NCBI GenBank assembly: GCA_021773835.1
Contig: JAJFJQ010000027.1
Span: 25,567-89,566, forward strand
Length of the DNA: 64,000 nucleotides
Reading direction: 5' to 3'
From: Gammaproteobacteria bacterium
Lineage (GTDB): Bacteria; Pseudomonadota; Gammaproteobacteria; Ga0077536
Shown: one piece after another, positions 17,417 to 26,108 of the stretch
How positions within the stretch are numbered: the stretch's first letter is position 1
How the letters are laid out: each line of letters starts with the position of its first letter
The notes under the pieces: model-generated
What the model was told of the DNA's origin: nothing
Seen by the model: only the letters and a program-made list of their open reading frames with translations
The model's database searches: none
Position numbers and translations under genes: made by a program

Positions 17417-18355
17417 ATGAGTTCATCACGCCCCGAAAAACGCTACCCCTATGATAGCCACCACTTCCTCGATGGCTCACGCTGGCGCGTCTATAAACCA
17501 CGCCCGGATGACATCATCGTATCAACCTCGATGAAATCGGGAACGACCTGGATGATGACCATCCTCGCAAATATGCTGTACGAGAATGGTGAATTTCCCG
17601 CACCAGTAGACGAGCTGGGTCCATGGCTGGACATGCGGCTCCCGCCGCTCGACGTTGTCGCCGCAGCGCTTGAAGCGCAGACTAAGCGGCGTTTTCTAAA
17701 GACCCATCTGCCGCTGCACGGGCTCCCGTTTTACGACCAATGCCGCTACATTGTTGTGGGGCGTGACGCGCGCGATGTGTTTATGTCGGTCGTGAATCAT
17801 CATCAAAGCTATACCGATGAGGTGTTAGCAAGCCTAACGGAATACGACGAGGCACTTGGCCGCTCCTTTCCGCATGACCTCGGCGACATCCATAATATGT
17901 GGCGATTGTGGATGACGGAGAGTTGGTTCGACAACGAAACCGACGGTTACCCTTATTGGTCGCACTTAACCCATTGCCAATCTTGGTGGGACTTTAAGCA
18001 TCTACCCAATATTCTGTTCGTTCATTTTAACGATCTACTTGCAGATACGGCGGGCGAAATACGACGGGTCGCGGATTACCTATCGATTGCACTCAATGAT
18101 GATCGCGTGGAGGACATCGTGGAGCGTGTGTCGTTTAAGCGCATGAAGCAGGATTTCGCGAACATTAATGCGAAGGCGCCAATGGTGTTTCGCGGTGGTG
18201 CCGATTCGTTTATGAACAAAGGCACGAACGGCCGTTGGCGTGAGGTATTAAGCGAGGCCGAACTCGAACTCTACGACCAGGCGGTTGCTCGAGTGCTGAG
18301 CCCAGATGCCGCGCAATGGCTTGAACATGGTGGAACAGTTAGCTACCGCAGTTGA
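17417..18355 (+). CDS. Cytosolic-type PAPS sulfotransferase
   Basis: A 312-residue protein close in layout to eukaryotic SULT enzymes and bacterial homologs. The 5'-phosphosulfate loop is STSMKSGTTWM (residues 36-46), the KTHLP motif is at 95-99, and the 3'-phosphate-binding GRDARDV is at 115-121. The C-terminal FRGGADSFMNKGTNGRWREV corresponds to the RKGxxGDW PAPS-binding signature (here NKGTNGRW). It would sulfate an alcohol or phenol acceptor, which cannot be identified. Its last 13 bases overlap the end of the convergent zinc-finger gene. Confidence 0.92.
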   Translation: MSSSRPEKRYPYDSHHFLDGSRWRVYKPRPDDIIVSTSMKSGTTWMMTILANMLYENGEFPAPVDELGPWLDMRLPPLDVVAAALEAQTKRRFLKTHLPLHGLPFYDQCRYIVVGRDARDVFMSVVNHHQSYTDEVLASLTEYDEALGRSFPHDLGDIHNMWRLWMTESWFDNETDGYPYWSHLTHCQSWWDFKHLPNILFVHFNDLLADTAGEIRRVADYLSIALNDDRVEDIVERVSFKRMKQDFANINAKAPMVFRGGADSFMNKGTNGRWREVLSEAELELYDQAVARVLSPDAAQWLEHGGTVSYRS

Positions 18356-18615
18356 CTATCCTTGCTGCCGCGCCGATTGATTGCGCCACCGTGTTGCTGC
18401 ATTGCGTCTTCCGCTTCTTGGCAGTCGATGCAGCGGCGTACCCCAGGCACGGCTTGGCGACGTGCTTCGGGGATCGTGATCCCGCAATCTTCACACTCAG
18501 CCAGACTCTCGCCGCGCGCGATTTGGCTGCGCGCCAGTTTCACAGCTTCATCAACGCTCGCGTCAATTTGTTCTTGCACCGCGCCGTCTTTAGCCCATCC
18601 CGTTGCCATGATCAC
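18343..18615 (-). CDS. DksA/TraR-type C4 zinc finger protein
   Basis: A 90-residue protein. The zinc finger is CEDCGITIPEARRQAVPG, then RCIDCQ: two CxxC pairs 17 residues apart, as in DksA/TraR and YbiI. The N-terminal half (DASVDEAVKLARSQIARGES) replaces the long coiled coil of DksA. Small members of this family may bind the RNA polymerase secondary channel, but YbiI-like forms are uncharacterised. The tail overlaps the sulfotransferase gene end by 13 bases. Confidence 0.9.
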   Translation of the reverse strand: MIMATGWAKDGAVQEQIDASVDEAVKLARSQIARGESLAECEDCGITIPEARRQAVPGVRRCIDCQEAEDAMQQHGGAINRRGSKDSQLR

Positions 18616-18739
18616 CGCCTCCGCCTAAGCAGATTTGAGCCGATCGTCGCGTGAGCCGGGATTGGAGTCAATCAAAATTAGGCGATCGATACCAACAGGG
18701 ATGCCGCCGAGTGGGCATACCAATATTGACAGTCTTGAA

Positions 18740-19519
18740 TTAGGCGGCGTTACGTCGACGGCGCGTGCAGGCTAGAAACGCAAATGCCGGTAGCGCTAAG
18801 GCGAGACTTGGCGGCAGTGGGACGACGGCAGCCGCGGGCGGTGCAGTAAAATCAATGAATATCATCGGCCGGTCGGCGAAATCTGAATTCTCCGACGCGT
18901 CGAAGTCAACGCCATTGGTGCCGGTCGCGATAAACGCCCAGCCAAAATTCTGTGCGCCAGCAGACCATGACGCGACGGTACTCGTGATATCAATGGTGAC
19001 CTTGTTGCCGCCGCCGTTAATGATCGAAACAGGCGTCGCGCCAGCATTAACGCCAGCCGTCACCCCGCCACCAAATGAATCCCAGGTAACTGTGGATTCT
19101 AGACCGAAGTCGGCTGTGAGTTCATAAAGCTCCAAGTCGGCACCGACATTGTCGATGTCAATGAATAGCGTTGCAGAGTTGATAACCGATCCCAGGGCGA
19201 CTTGGCCAGGACCGGAGCCGAAAATGTTGTCGAAGCGCATGACAACCTGCGCCTCGGCGCCGCCGTCGAGCAGGTCTACTGTGAATTCAGGATCCGACGA
19301 TCCTGTGCCCAGATCGAAATTACTGGTAGCAGCAGACTCACGTAACTCTGCATCGTGGGTGCTGTTGTAGGTCAGCCCAATGCTGGTGCCGTCGACCGTG
19401 ATGAGTTGCCCGTCACGAAAGTCGATCGTCGTCGCTAGCACGTTGTTGCAAACGAACGCCATCGTTGCGAGCAAAATTGGCGCCAAGTGGTTCAAAGTGA
19501 TATTCGTTGTTCTGTTCAT
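18740..19519 (-). CDS. Exported protein with PEP-CTERM-like sorting tail
   Basis: A 259-residue protein with an N-terminal signal (PILLATMAFVCNNVLA), a beta-rich acidic, Gly/Thr-rich body and a C-terminal sorting signal: VPLPPS, a hydrophobic stretch (LALALPAFAFLA) and RRRR. This tripartite tail is the PEP-CTERM type (VPLP variant), processed by an exosortase at the inner membrane. The body resembles DNRLRE-like or PEP-CTERM extracellular domains (DNIFGSGPGQVALGS...ATLFIDI), suggesting a surface or matrix protein. No exosortase is present in the window. Confidence 0.82.
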   Translation of the reverse strand: MNRTTNITLNHLAPILLATMAFVCNNVLATTIDFRDGQLITVDGTSIGLTYNSTHDAELRESAATSNFDLGTGSSDPEFTVDLLDGGAEAQVVMRFDNIFGSGPGQVALGSVINSATLFIDIDNVGADLELYELTADFGLESTVTWDSFGGGVTAGVNAGATPVSIINGGGNKVTIDITSTVASWSAGAQNFGWAFIATGTNGVDFDASENSDFADRPMIFIDFTAPPAAAVVPLPPSLALALPAFAFLACTRRRRNAA

Positions 19520-19722
19520 GCCGTCAATTGTAGTGAGGGCACGAACAAATTTTGGTCTACCTTGGGAAAACCGTGAACCGCGTCAACGGCGCTACAGAGT
19601 ACTGTGCACAAGGTCACAGGAGGACGTCCACAGCTACACTTGAGGATGCCAACCTCGTCACATCCTCGCCGCAACAGCGCGCGCGGCGACGTGGAACTAA
19701 ATCACAACAATTTTTAACGTAT

Positions 19723-20811
19723 TCAGCCGAAAGTGTTCTGTGCAGAGCGAAATTTCATCAAGCCGAGGCGCTCGCGGAAATCTTCCGACGCCTTAATGAA
19801 CATTGGATCCGATGGAATGCCAATACCATTGGCGATGCGATCATTCTTTGTGAAGTTACCCGCAATGATTGAGGCCGCTGCGACGGCGGCCGGTCCAAGC
19901 TCCGCTGACAGTGCGGAGCGGGCGCGATTCAACTCTGCGACATCGGTCTCAAGTAAGGCTTCTGCAAAATCGAGTAAGACCCGCCCGCCATCAACTCCTA
20001 TTTCTTGACTCGGCTTGACCAGTGCGTCGATATTGAATTCGCGATCTATCGTTCGGCCGCTCTCACGGAGCACCCAGGCATGCCCGGCAGTTCAGTAAAA
20101 GCAATCATTCAAAGCCGATACCCGGCCTGCGATCACCTCGACCTGTGGTCGGGTAAGGCCCGCATGATGTTGGTAGTCGAACTCGGCAAATCGATGTAAT
20201 GGTAAGTATTGTGCTTGTTCGAGTTCCACATGGTCATGCGTCTCTGTCGGCACTAAGCTCAGCGCACGGATAATAAACGGCATCATCGCGTCCCCATAAA
20301 GTGTCTTGGCGTCGGCACCTCCGGCGTCGCCCGCCGGTACGGTCGCGACCCATGCGCCTTCTTCAATTGCGGCGGCGGAGCGTTCACCGCTCGGCGGCCC
20401 ATCAACTGTTGGCGGCAAGGGTCGGGTCGGGATATCGACACCGCGAGCTACAATGTCGATATTCGTCAGGCGAGAAACCAGCCCAACCACTTCCACGTAT
20501 TGCGCGTCAGTCAATCCTTTAGCCAACGCTTGCTCGCAATCCGCACGCTCCACCGATGCAGGATCGACCGCCAACTGCCGCGCAATATGCCGTGCCGCTT
20601 CCGGCAGGTTGCGCACCGGTTCGCCAGGGGCACTGTTGGCTGTCTCTTGGATCCCGGCCTCGACCCGGGCGTTGCGGACTTCGGCCGCGAGCGCCAGTCG
20701 GGCTGCGCCATCGAACGAACTACCGGGTGCACCAAATGCGGCCAGCTGCCGCTCATAGATAGCGGCTATCTCGTCGCTTATCGGAAATTCTGTGTTTGCG
20801 TAATGATTCAC
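19723..20811 (-). CDS. AhpD/CMD-family peroxidase-like protein, probable selenoprotein (in-frame TGA at redox position)
   Basis: Read from GTG 20811 (AGGAGG 8 bases upstream) the frame hits TGA at 20094-20092 after LNDCFY and continues without another stop to 19723, giving 362 residues with residue 240 = TGA. The reading around it is C-F-Y-TGA-T-A-G-H. This is exactly the AhpD redox motif CxxCxxxH with the second, reactive Cys replaced by the TGA codon, so selenocysteine is the natural reading. A SECIS-like hairpin lies 24 bases downstream of the TGA. Both halves have coding character and the C-terminal half is normal CMD-family sequence. Residues 1-130 look like a degenerate first CMD domain. 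AhpD-like selenoproteins with CxxU or UxxC are known in marine metagenomes; this longer architecture may be new. A simple Cys-to-stop mutation remains possible. Confidence 0.8.
20054..20076 (-). promoter_or_regulatory. Candidate bacterial SECIS hairpin in the AhpD-like mRNA
   Basis: Counting from the base after the TGA, bases 21-24 (GCUC) pair with 30-33 (GAGC) and close a 5-base loop, CGUGA. The stem extends by a U-G pair (20-34), a G.G mismatch (19-35), G-C pairs (18-36, 17-37) and U-G (16-38). The loop begins 24 bases after the TGA and has G in its second position. The published bacterial SECIS model asks for a loop about 16-37 bases from the UGA with a G in the first two loop bases. This site fits, though folding was done by eye. 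Confidence 0.6.
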
Positions 20812-20954
20812 AGGGCGATCCTCCTACGATAACGACGTGCGAATAATGGGCTGTGCCTGTCACTAGCGCCCGATCATGGCTACACTCAATGTAACAAAAT
20901 TGTCCCAAGCCCGAGCCGTGTATCCGAACCGGCAGAGAGAACAGGGGAAATATC

Positions 20955-22418
20955 ATGTCGACAGAATACGCACGTAGTCACTGGCTAGATGAAGCGCTGG
21001 CCAATGAGAGTGCTGAACCGTCCGCAGCACTTGATACCAATACCCGGGCGGATGTGTGCATCGTTGGTGGTGGGTATACCGGTTTGTGGACGGCCATTCG
21101 GCTGAAAGAAGCCGAGCCTGCGATCGATGTGGTGTTGATCGAGAAAGACCTTTGTTCGTCTGGGGCGAGTGGGCGCAACGCCGGTTTCTTACTTTCGTTG
21201 TGGGCCAAATTTCTGTCTTTAGAAAAGATCTGTGGCACGAGTGAGGCGCTACGGCTGGCAAAGGCCTCGGACGGATCGGTCACCGACGTAATGGAGTTCT
21301 GCGCCGAAAATAGTATTGACGCCGATATTCGCAAAGACGGGTGGTTGTGGGTTGCAACGAGTGCCGCTCAACAAGGACTCTGGACCGAGACTATCGATGC
21401 CATCGGTCGACATGGCCTGACCCCGATTGTCGAATACTCCGGCGACCAAACGGCGGCGCGCAGTGGTAGCCCGGTTCATATTGGCGGCGCGTTTGAGAGT
21501 CACGCCGCACGGGTGCAGCCGGCGCTATTGGGCCGGGGCCTGCGGCGCGTTGCAATCGAGCGGGGCGTGAAGATCTACGAGCACACCGCATTAGAATCTC
21601 TCACCCATGGCAATCCAGCCGTGATCAAAACTCCGAAAGGAAGAGTCACTGCCGATCGTGTAGTACTTGCGATGAACGCCTGGGCTATACGCTGGGCGGA
21701 GATCCGCAAGTCCATCGTGGTTGTCTCAGGCGATATGATCGTCACGCCGCCGATCCCCGAGCGACTTGGGAAGATGGGATGGACTGATGGATTGACCGCC
21801 TCGGACGGGCGTGCGCTGGTACAGTACTACCGCGCTACGCGAGACGGCCGCCTCGCCTTCGGCAAGGGTGGCATGTCGGGAACGTTTTCGTTTGGCAGCA
21901 AGGTCGGAGCCGAAGTCGAGGGCGCATCTCCTTCCTGCGATGTCTTGCTTGAGGCGATGCATAATACGTTTCCAGATCTGGCGGACGTGGGCATGGCCAA
22001 AAGTTGGCGCGGTCCGATCGATCGCTCGAAATTAGGTCTTCCATTATTTTCCAATCTAGGGTCCGCGGAAAATGTTTTTTACGCGGTTGGATTTTCCGGT
22101 AATGGCGTTGGCCCGTGTCAAATGGCCGGGCGCGTGTTGGCCTCACTCGCGCTCGAACGACAGGATGAATGGTCAGGCTGCGGCCTAGTCCGCCAAGCCA
22201 CGCGAGACTTTCCACCAGAGCCGTTTCGACTGCTCGGCTCTAAGATGATCTGCCGCGCGCTGTCGGCCAAAGACCAAGCCGATGACGAAGGCCGTAAACC
22301 TTCATTAGCAGCACGCCTTGGTGCACGACTTGCGCCGGCCGGGGTTTCGCCGTTTAACGCGGAGGATAAGGAAGCGAATGATGCCACGGCAACGGCGACC
22401 GTGGTGACGGCGGATTGA
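20955..22418 (+). CDS. FAD-dependent oxidoreductase, DAO (glycine oxidase/PuuB-like) family
   Basis: A 487-residue protein with an N-terminal FAD-binding motif VCIVGGGYTGLWTAIRLKE, then EKDLCSSGASGRNAGFLLSLWAKF, which matches the gamma-glutamylputrescine oxidase (PuuB/OrdL) subgroup. FYAVGFSGNGVGPCQMAGRVLA near residues 375-396 is the second FAD-contact motif. The family oxidises amines or amino acids to imines with O2. The gene diverges from the AhpD-like selenoprotein gene; the 143-base intergenic region is shared. H2O2 from such an oxidase would be a logical reason for a neighbouring peroxidase, but this is inference. Confidence 0.88.
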   Translation: MSTEYARSHWLDEALANESAEPSAALDTNTRADVCIVGGGYTGLWTAIRLKEAEPAIDVVLIEKDLCSSGASGRNAGFLLSLWAKFLSLEKICGTSEALRLAKASDGSVTDVMEFCAENSIDADIRKDGWLWVATSAAQQGLWTETIDAIGRHGLTPIVEYSGDQTAARSGSPVHIGGAFESHAARVQPALLGRGLRRVAIERGVKIYEHTALESLTHGNPAVIKTPKGRVTADRVVLAMNAWAIRWAEIRKSIVVVSGDMIVTPPIPERLGKMGWTDGLTASDGRALVQYYRATRDGRLAFGKGGMSGTFSFGSKVGAEVEGASPSCDVLLEAMHNTFPDLADVGMAKSWRGPIDRSKLGLPLFSNLGSAENVFYAVGFSGNGVGPCQMAGRVLASLALERQDEWSGCGLVRQATRDFPPEPFRLLGSKMICRALSAKDQADDEGRKPSLAARLGARLAPAGVSPFNAEDKEANDATATATVVTAD

Positions 22419-22441
22419 ACCGCTCACTCGACCACAGTCTC

Positions 22442-23686
22442 TCAGCTAAGGCTTGAGTGCGCCCGCCCCTTAGCCAAACGCTGGCGTGCGCCGCGCAGCG
22501 TATCGGGGTCGATTTCATCTTCGAGAATATCTAGCCGATGCTGGGCTTTGGGTAGTCCACCCTCTGCGGCGAGACTCATCCAATAGTAGGCGCCGGCTGG
22601 ATCTTTTTGCACCCCTTTCGCGCGCGCTAGGCAAACGGCTAGCGCATATTGTGATCGCAGGTGGCCTTGCTGGGCGGCGGATTCATACCACTGCAAACCA
22701 TCGTCGCAGGCGTACTTCGGATCGTCAAAGAGCATACAACGTTGCGCTAAATCGTATTGTGCCTTGACGTAACCGGTATCAGCCGAGCGTCTAAGCCACG
22801 ACATTGCCGCGTCTCGGTCGGCAGTGACTCCATCCCCAGATTCGAACGCCATGGCCAAGCGGTAGGTCGCTTGGGGATAGTCTTGCTCCGCAGCCTGGCG
22901 TAGCCATCTAAGTGATTCTCCGGGCGACGGCTCTGGAATCAGCTCGCGCGCATAAAGTCGGCTCAAGGCGTATTGGGCCGCAGCAAAACCGGATTGCGCA
23001 GCCTTTTCCATTAATTCTTTCGCACGATCCAGATCGTTAAATCGCGGCGGTGCACTGACATAGATCTGGGCAAGATTGTATTGCGCTTCCGGATCGCCGC
23101 TTTTAGCCGCCTCGCTACACCAGTAAATACCTTGTTCGAAGTCCCGGTAGCCGGCGTCCCCATTGACGTAAACAAGCGCTAACCGTATTTGCGCGCGCAC
23201 AAAGCCTTGCTCGGCCGCGTCCTCCCAGTGTTGTAATGCGACGTCGATATCCGCCACCACGCCGATACCGCGGGCGAAGATTTCGCCGAGGCTAAATTTC
23301 GCTAAGGCATTGCCGTTGGCCGCCGCCGCGTGATACCAGGTCAAGGCGCGATCGATATCGCGCTCGGCTCCGATTCCAGTCTGATAACACAAACCCAGCC
23401 GTGCCATCGATTCTGCGTGATTATGCTCTGCGGCTTCGCCATACCAGGTCACCGCAGCCTCTGGATCTGCCACTACACCCTTGCCCATCGCATAGCAGCG
23501 AGCCAATCGATATTGGGCCTCTGGGTGGCCCGCATCTGCTGCCCGGCGATACCAGGTAAAGGCTTGTTGATCGTCGATATCGAGCGCCGCGCGTTTGCGA
23601 AAGCGCTCCGCGATAGCAAATTGCGCGTCAACATCGCCGCCGTTGGCAGCGGCAAGCATCTGTTCCATGTTGAATTCGTCGAACAT
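22442..23686 (-). CDS. Sel1-repeat (TPR-like) protein
   Basis: A 414-residue protein composed of about ten to eleven 36-residue Sel1 repeats from residue 15 to near the end. Recurring units such as DADAQFAIAERFRKR, HPEAQYRLARCYAMGKGV and LAKFSLGEIFARGIGV show the A-x-x-x-L-G-x-x-Y-x-x-G-x-G-V pattern. There is no signal peptide or membrane segment, so it is a cytoplasmic protein-interaction scaffold. It converges with the FAD oxidase gene, 23 bases apart. The partner is unknown. Confidence 0.93.
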   Translation of the reverse strand: MFDEFNMEQMLAAANGGDVDAQFAIAERFRKRAALDIDDQQAFTWYRRAADAGHPEAQYRLARCYAMGKGVVADPEAAVTWYGEAAEHNHAESMARLGLCYQTGIGAERDIDRALTWYHAAAANGNALAKFSLGEIFARGIGVVADIDVALQHWEDAAEQGFVRAQIRLALVYVNGDAGYRDFEQGIYWCSEAAKSGDPEAQYNLAQIYVSAPPRFNDLDRAKELMEKAAQSGFAAAQYALSRLYARELIPEPSPGESLRWLRQAAEQDYPQATYRLAMAFESGDGVTADRDAAMSWLRRSADTGYVKAQYDLAQRCMLFDDPKYACDDGLQWYESAAQQGHLRSQYALAVCLARAKGVQKDPAGAYYWMSLAAEGGLPKAQHRLDILEDEIDPDTLRGARQRLAKGRAHSSLS

Positions 23687-23790
23687 GGCTGGACTGTAGT
23701 GGAATTTTGCGTGAGGGGCTGTGACCCCGGTCGTAGCTCAACCACGCAGAATGCATAGCGAGTCACACACGAAATCGGGTTAATACATTT

Positions 23791-24426
23791 TTACATCTGG
23801 AAATCGATCGCCATCCGCATTTCCATCGGAATGCCGTGCTGCAAGGGTATTGGTGCCGTAGATTCGACCAGACACTGAAATCCAAGTGTCCGATAAAAAT
23901 CCACCGCAGGATTATCCGACAAAACATCAAGATGCAGTGCTCGCAGACCCGCGCGTCGGCCATTTGCAATGGCGTTTTGGACAAGTTTCGCACCGATGCC
24001 CTTACCACGGTACGTTTCATCTACCGCTAGCGCATGGATGTAATAGACACTTTTGGGGATCGCCGCATTGAGATAACTGCACTGATAAGTTCGCTCGGCA
24101 ATAAGCGCAAGCTGCTCACTGGTGACATGGCCGGCTTCGATAATTTCGGGCCACAGCGCACCCAATGCCTTTTTCCTTTCCGCAAATTCCGGCCCATGAA
24201 AACCGACCTCGATGCCGACAAGTTTTTCACCGTCTAGTGCCAGTGTCGTGCCGTCGTAGGCAAACAATGTTCCCGGCGTGCGCCAGGATAGATGGACTGT
24301 CTGATCAAATAATTCACGTCCGTCAAATTGGTAATCGTAGGTCGCGGGCCCTGTTGCATGCATGAGATCAGCGAATGCATCGGCGTACTGCAAAATGTGT
24401 CGCTTGTTCGCGCGGACGATTTCCAT
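23791..24426 (-). CDS. GNAT-family N-acetyltransferase
   Basis: A 211-residue protein with the acetyl-CoA-binding motif A region IHALAVDETYRGKGIGAKLVQNAI (R/Q-x-x-G-x-G/A = RGKGIG) followed by LHLDVLSDNPAVDFYRTLGF (motif B). The N-terminal half (ANKRHILQYADAFADLMHATG) provides the substrate side. The acceptor amine is not identifiable. It ends downstream of the luciferase-like gene's stop, 20 bases away, in the same direction, so it may be the last gene of the tetR-LLM-GNAT unit. Confidence 0.9.
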   Translation of the reverse strand: MEIVRANKRHILQYADAFADLMHATGPATYDYQFDGRELFDQTVHLSWRTPGTLFAYDGTTLALDGEKLVGIEVGFHGPEFAERKKALGALWPEIIEAGHVTSEQLALIAERTYQCSYLNAAIPKSVYYIHALAVDETYRGKGIGAKLVQNAIANGRRAGLRALHLDVLSDNPAVDFYRTLGFQCLVESTAPIPLQHGIPMEMRMAIDFQM

Positions 24427-24445
24427 CTTTCGTTGGAGGCTGCGC

Positions 24446-25420
24446 CTACGCCACCGAGGCTTTGTCTACGGCTTCGAGCACCGGGACGAACGCTTCGATC
24501 GTCTGTACGTTGGTCGGCTCGATCGAGACTTGCAAATGGGCGATCCCTTCTGCCTGGTATTCGAGTAGAGTCTCGGCAATCTCGTCCGGCCCTCCCGTGA
24601 GTGGCTTCAGCGGGCCCTCCTCAACCCAATTCGTTGTTGGCAATCGATCCCACCACGGATCGGCACTTGAATCTGCTACCAGAGCGGTAACCGTCCGTTC
24701 AAGTGTTGCCGGGTCTCGACCTGCTTTTTGACAGGCTTCATCGATGAACGGTCGCAGCCGTCGGATACCGTCGACCTTGTTGTGCGTGTCGTCGTAATAG
24801 GCATTCCAGAGGTCGCCATACTTCGCCATGCACGCCATCATTCTGGGTTGGACGGTGCCGAACAAGATCGGCGGCCCATGCGGACGTGGGCCACGCGGTC
24901 TGAGTTCGCAATCGCGCGCAAAATGATATTTGCCCTCGAAGTCGACTTCGCCGTTGCGCAACAAGCCATGCAAGATCTGGATCGCTTCCTCAAATCGACT
25001 GACCTTGTAGTCGAACGGGAAGCCAAACTTGTCGTATTCGAATTTGTGGTAGCCAGATCCGAGCCCGAGGATCAACCTACCACCACTGATCTCTTCCACC
25101 GTGTCGACCATCTTGGCCAGCAAGGCGGGGTTTCGCCAGCCCATAGCCAGCACCAAGGTGCCGAGCTCAACCCGGTTCGTGACTGCCGCGAGTGCTGATA
25201 ATAGCGACCAAACTTCCCACACCCCGCGGCCCTTCTCTTCACCCTCGAGTTTGTACAGGAGATGATCAACGACCCACAAAGAATCAAAGCCTACGTCCTC
25301 AGCCAGACGAGCCATGTCACTCACCTCGCGCCAGCCGCGCACCCCGGGCCCACGCATACCCTCGGTTTGTGGCAGCATCAAGCCTATTTTTAGTTTTCGC
25401 GATCCGCTCGCAACTGTCAT
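24446..25420 (-). CDS. LLM-class flavin- or F420-dependent oxidoreductase
   Basis: I place the start at ATG 25420, just 10 bases after the TetR stop and behind GGGGAA; a longer frame from 25540 would run into the TetR gene. The 324-residue product has KIGLMLPQTEG, WREVSDMARLAEDVGFDSLWVVDHLL, VTNRVELGTLVLAMGWRNPALLAKM and GGRLILGLGSGYHKFEY. These are the barrel motifs of the F420-like LLM subgroup (TIGR03560/03619 style). The flavin used and the substrate are unknown. It is probably controlled by the TetR encoded upstream. Confidence 0.88.
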   Translation of the reverse strand: MTVASGSRKLKIGLMLPQTEGMRGPGVRGWREVSDMARLAEDVGFDSLWVVDHLLYKLEGEEKGRGVWEVWSLLSALAAVTNRVELGTLVLAMGWRNPALLAKMVDTVEEISGGRLILGLGSGYHKFEYDKFGFPFDYKVSRFEEAIQILHGLLRNGEVDFEGKYHFARDCELRPRGPRPHGPPILFGTVQPRMMACMAKYGDLWNAYYDDTHNKVDGIRRLRPFIDEACQKAGRDPATLERTVTALVADSSADPWWDRLPTTNWVEEGPLKPLTGGPDEIAETLLEYQAEGIAHLQVSIEPTNVQTIEAFVPVLEAVDKASVA

Positions 25421-25430
25421 ACGCTTTCCC

Positions 25431-26027
25431 CTAACTCTCGGCGATCGATACCGCCATTTCACCGGTTCGTCGGCATAGTGATTTCCAGCTACGACTCGCA
25501 TTAGAGTGCGGTCCCGCATGGGCCTGTAAAGAGGCGCCATCGATGACCGCAGTAATCAAGCGTGCTTTTTCCAGCAAGGCACTGGGTGTGCCAGACACGC
25601 CAAATTTCTGCATAGCGGCAACGATGATGTCGAAATGTTGCTGATAAATATCGGCTGACAGGCGTCGGAAACGCCGATTGTGCAAGTGCAGCAAATTCAA
25701 CACCGGCCAGATGTTACCCCCCAAGCTGGTGTACTCCGCGATCAGCAATTGCGACAGCCTTTCCATATAGTCCTTTAGCCCACTCGCTTGTTGTTCGAGA
25801 CCACGCATGGATCGAAGGTTGTGCTCGAATTCGTTTTGGATCACCGCTTCGAGCAGATCATCGCGGGTGGGAAAGTAATATTGCAGGTTGCCGAGCCGCA
25901 TATCGGCACGCTTGGCGATATCCCGCAAAGCAAAGCGATCGAGCCCCTCGGTGGCCAAGACATCTCGCGCCGTATCTAAGACCCGGGAGCGGCTGGCTTC
26001 GCCGCGTGTCATCGCTGTGGCACTCAT
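25431..26027 (-). CDS. TetR-family transcriptional regulator
   Basis: A 198-residue protein with an N-terminal helix-turn-helix: SRVLDTARDVLATEGLDRFALRDIAKRADMRLGNLQYYFPTRDDLLEAV (residues 13-61), the standard TetR DNA-binding domain. The C-terminal domain is a ligand pocket of unknown specificity. It diverges from hyuB-hyuA. A near-perfect inverted repeat lies 4 bases upstream of its start, the usual place for an autoregulatory TetR operator. It likely represses its own operon with the LLM gene and the hydantoinase genes. Confidence 0.93.
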   Translation of the reverse strand: MSATAMTRGEASRSRVLDTARDVLATEGLDRFALRDIAKRADMRLGNLQYYFPTRDDLLEAVIQNEFEHNLRSMRGLEQQASGLKDYMERLSQLLIAEYTSLGGNIWPVLNLLHLHNRRFRRLSADIYQQHFDIIVAAMQKFGVSGTPSALLEKARLITAVIDGASLQAHAGPHSNASRSWKSLCRRTGEMAVSIAES

Positions 26028-26030
26028 AGA

Positions 26031-26045
26031 GGCCTAAAATAGGTC
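26031..26045. promoter_or_regulatory. Candidate TetR operator GGCCTA-AAA-TAGGTC
   Basis: A 15-base near-palindrome (6-base arms with one mismatch, 3-base spacer) immediately upstream of the tetR start at 26027, in the 81-base gap to hyuB. Its position in a divergent TetR-controlled region is the main reason to call it. The promoter elements cannot be assigned with confidence. Confidence 0.4.
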
Positions 26046-26108
26046 ATTGACACAAAATTGCAACCGCGTCGAGAATACACGGTCCACCAGCTTGAGGAGA
26101 TCCGTGCA

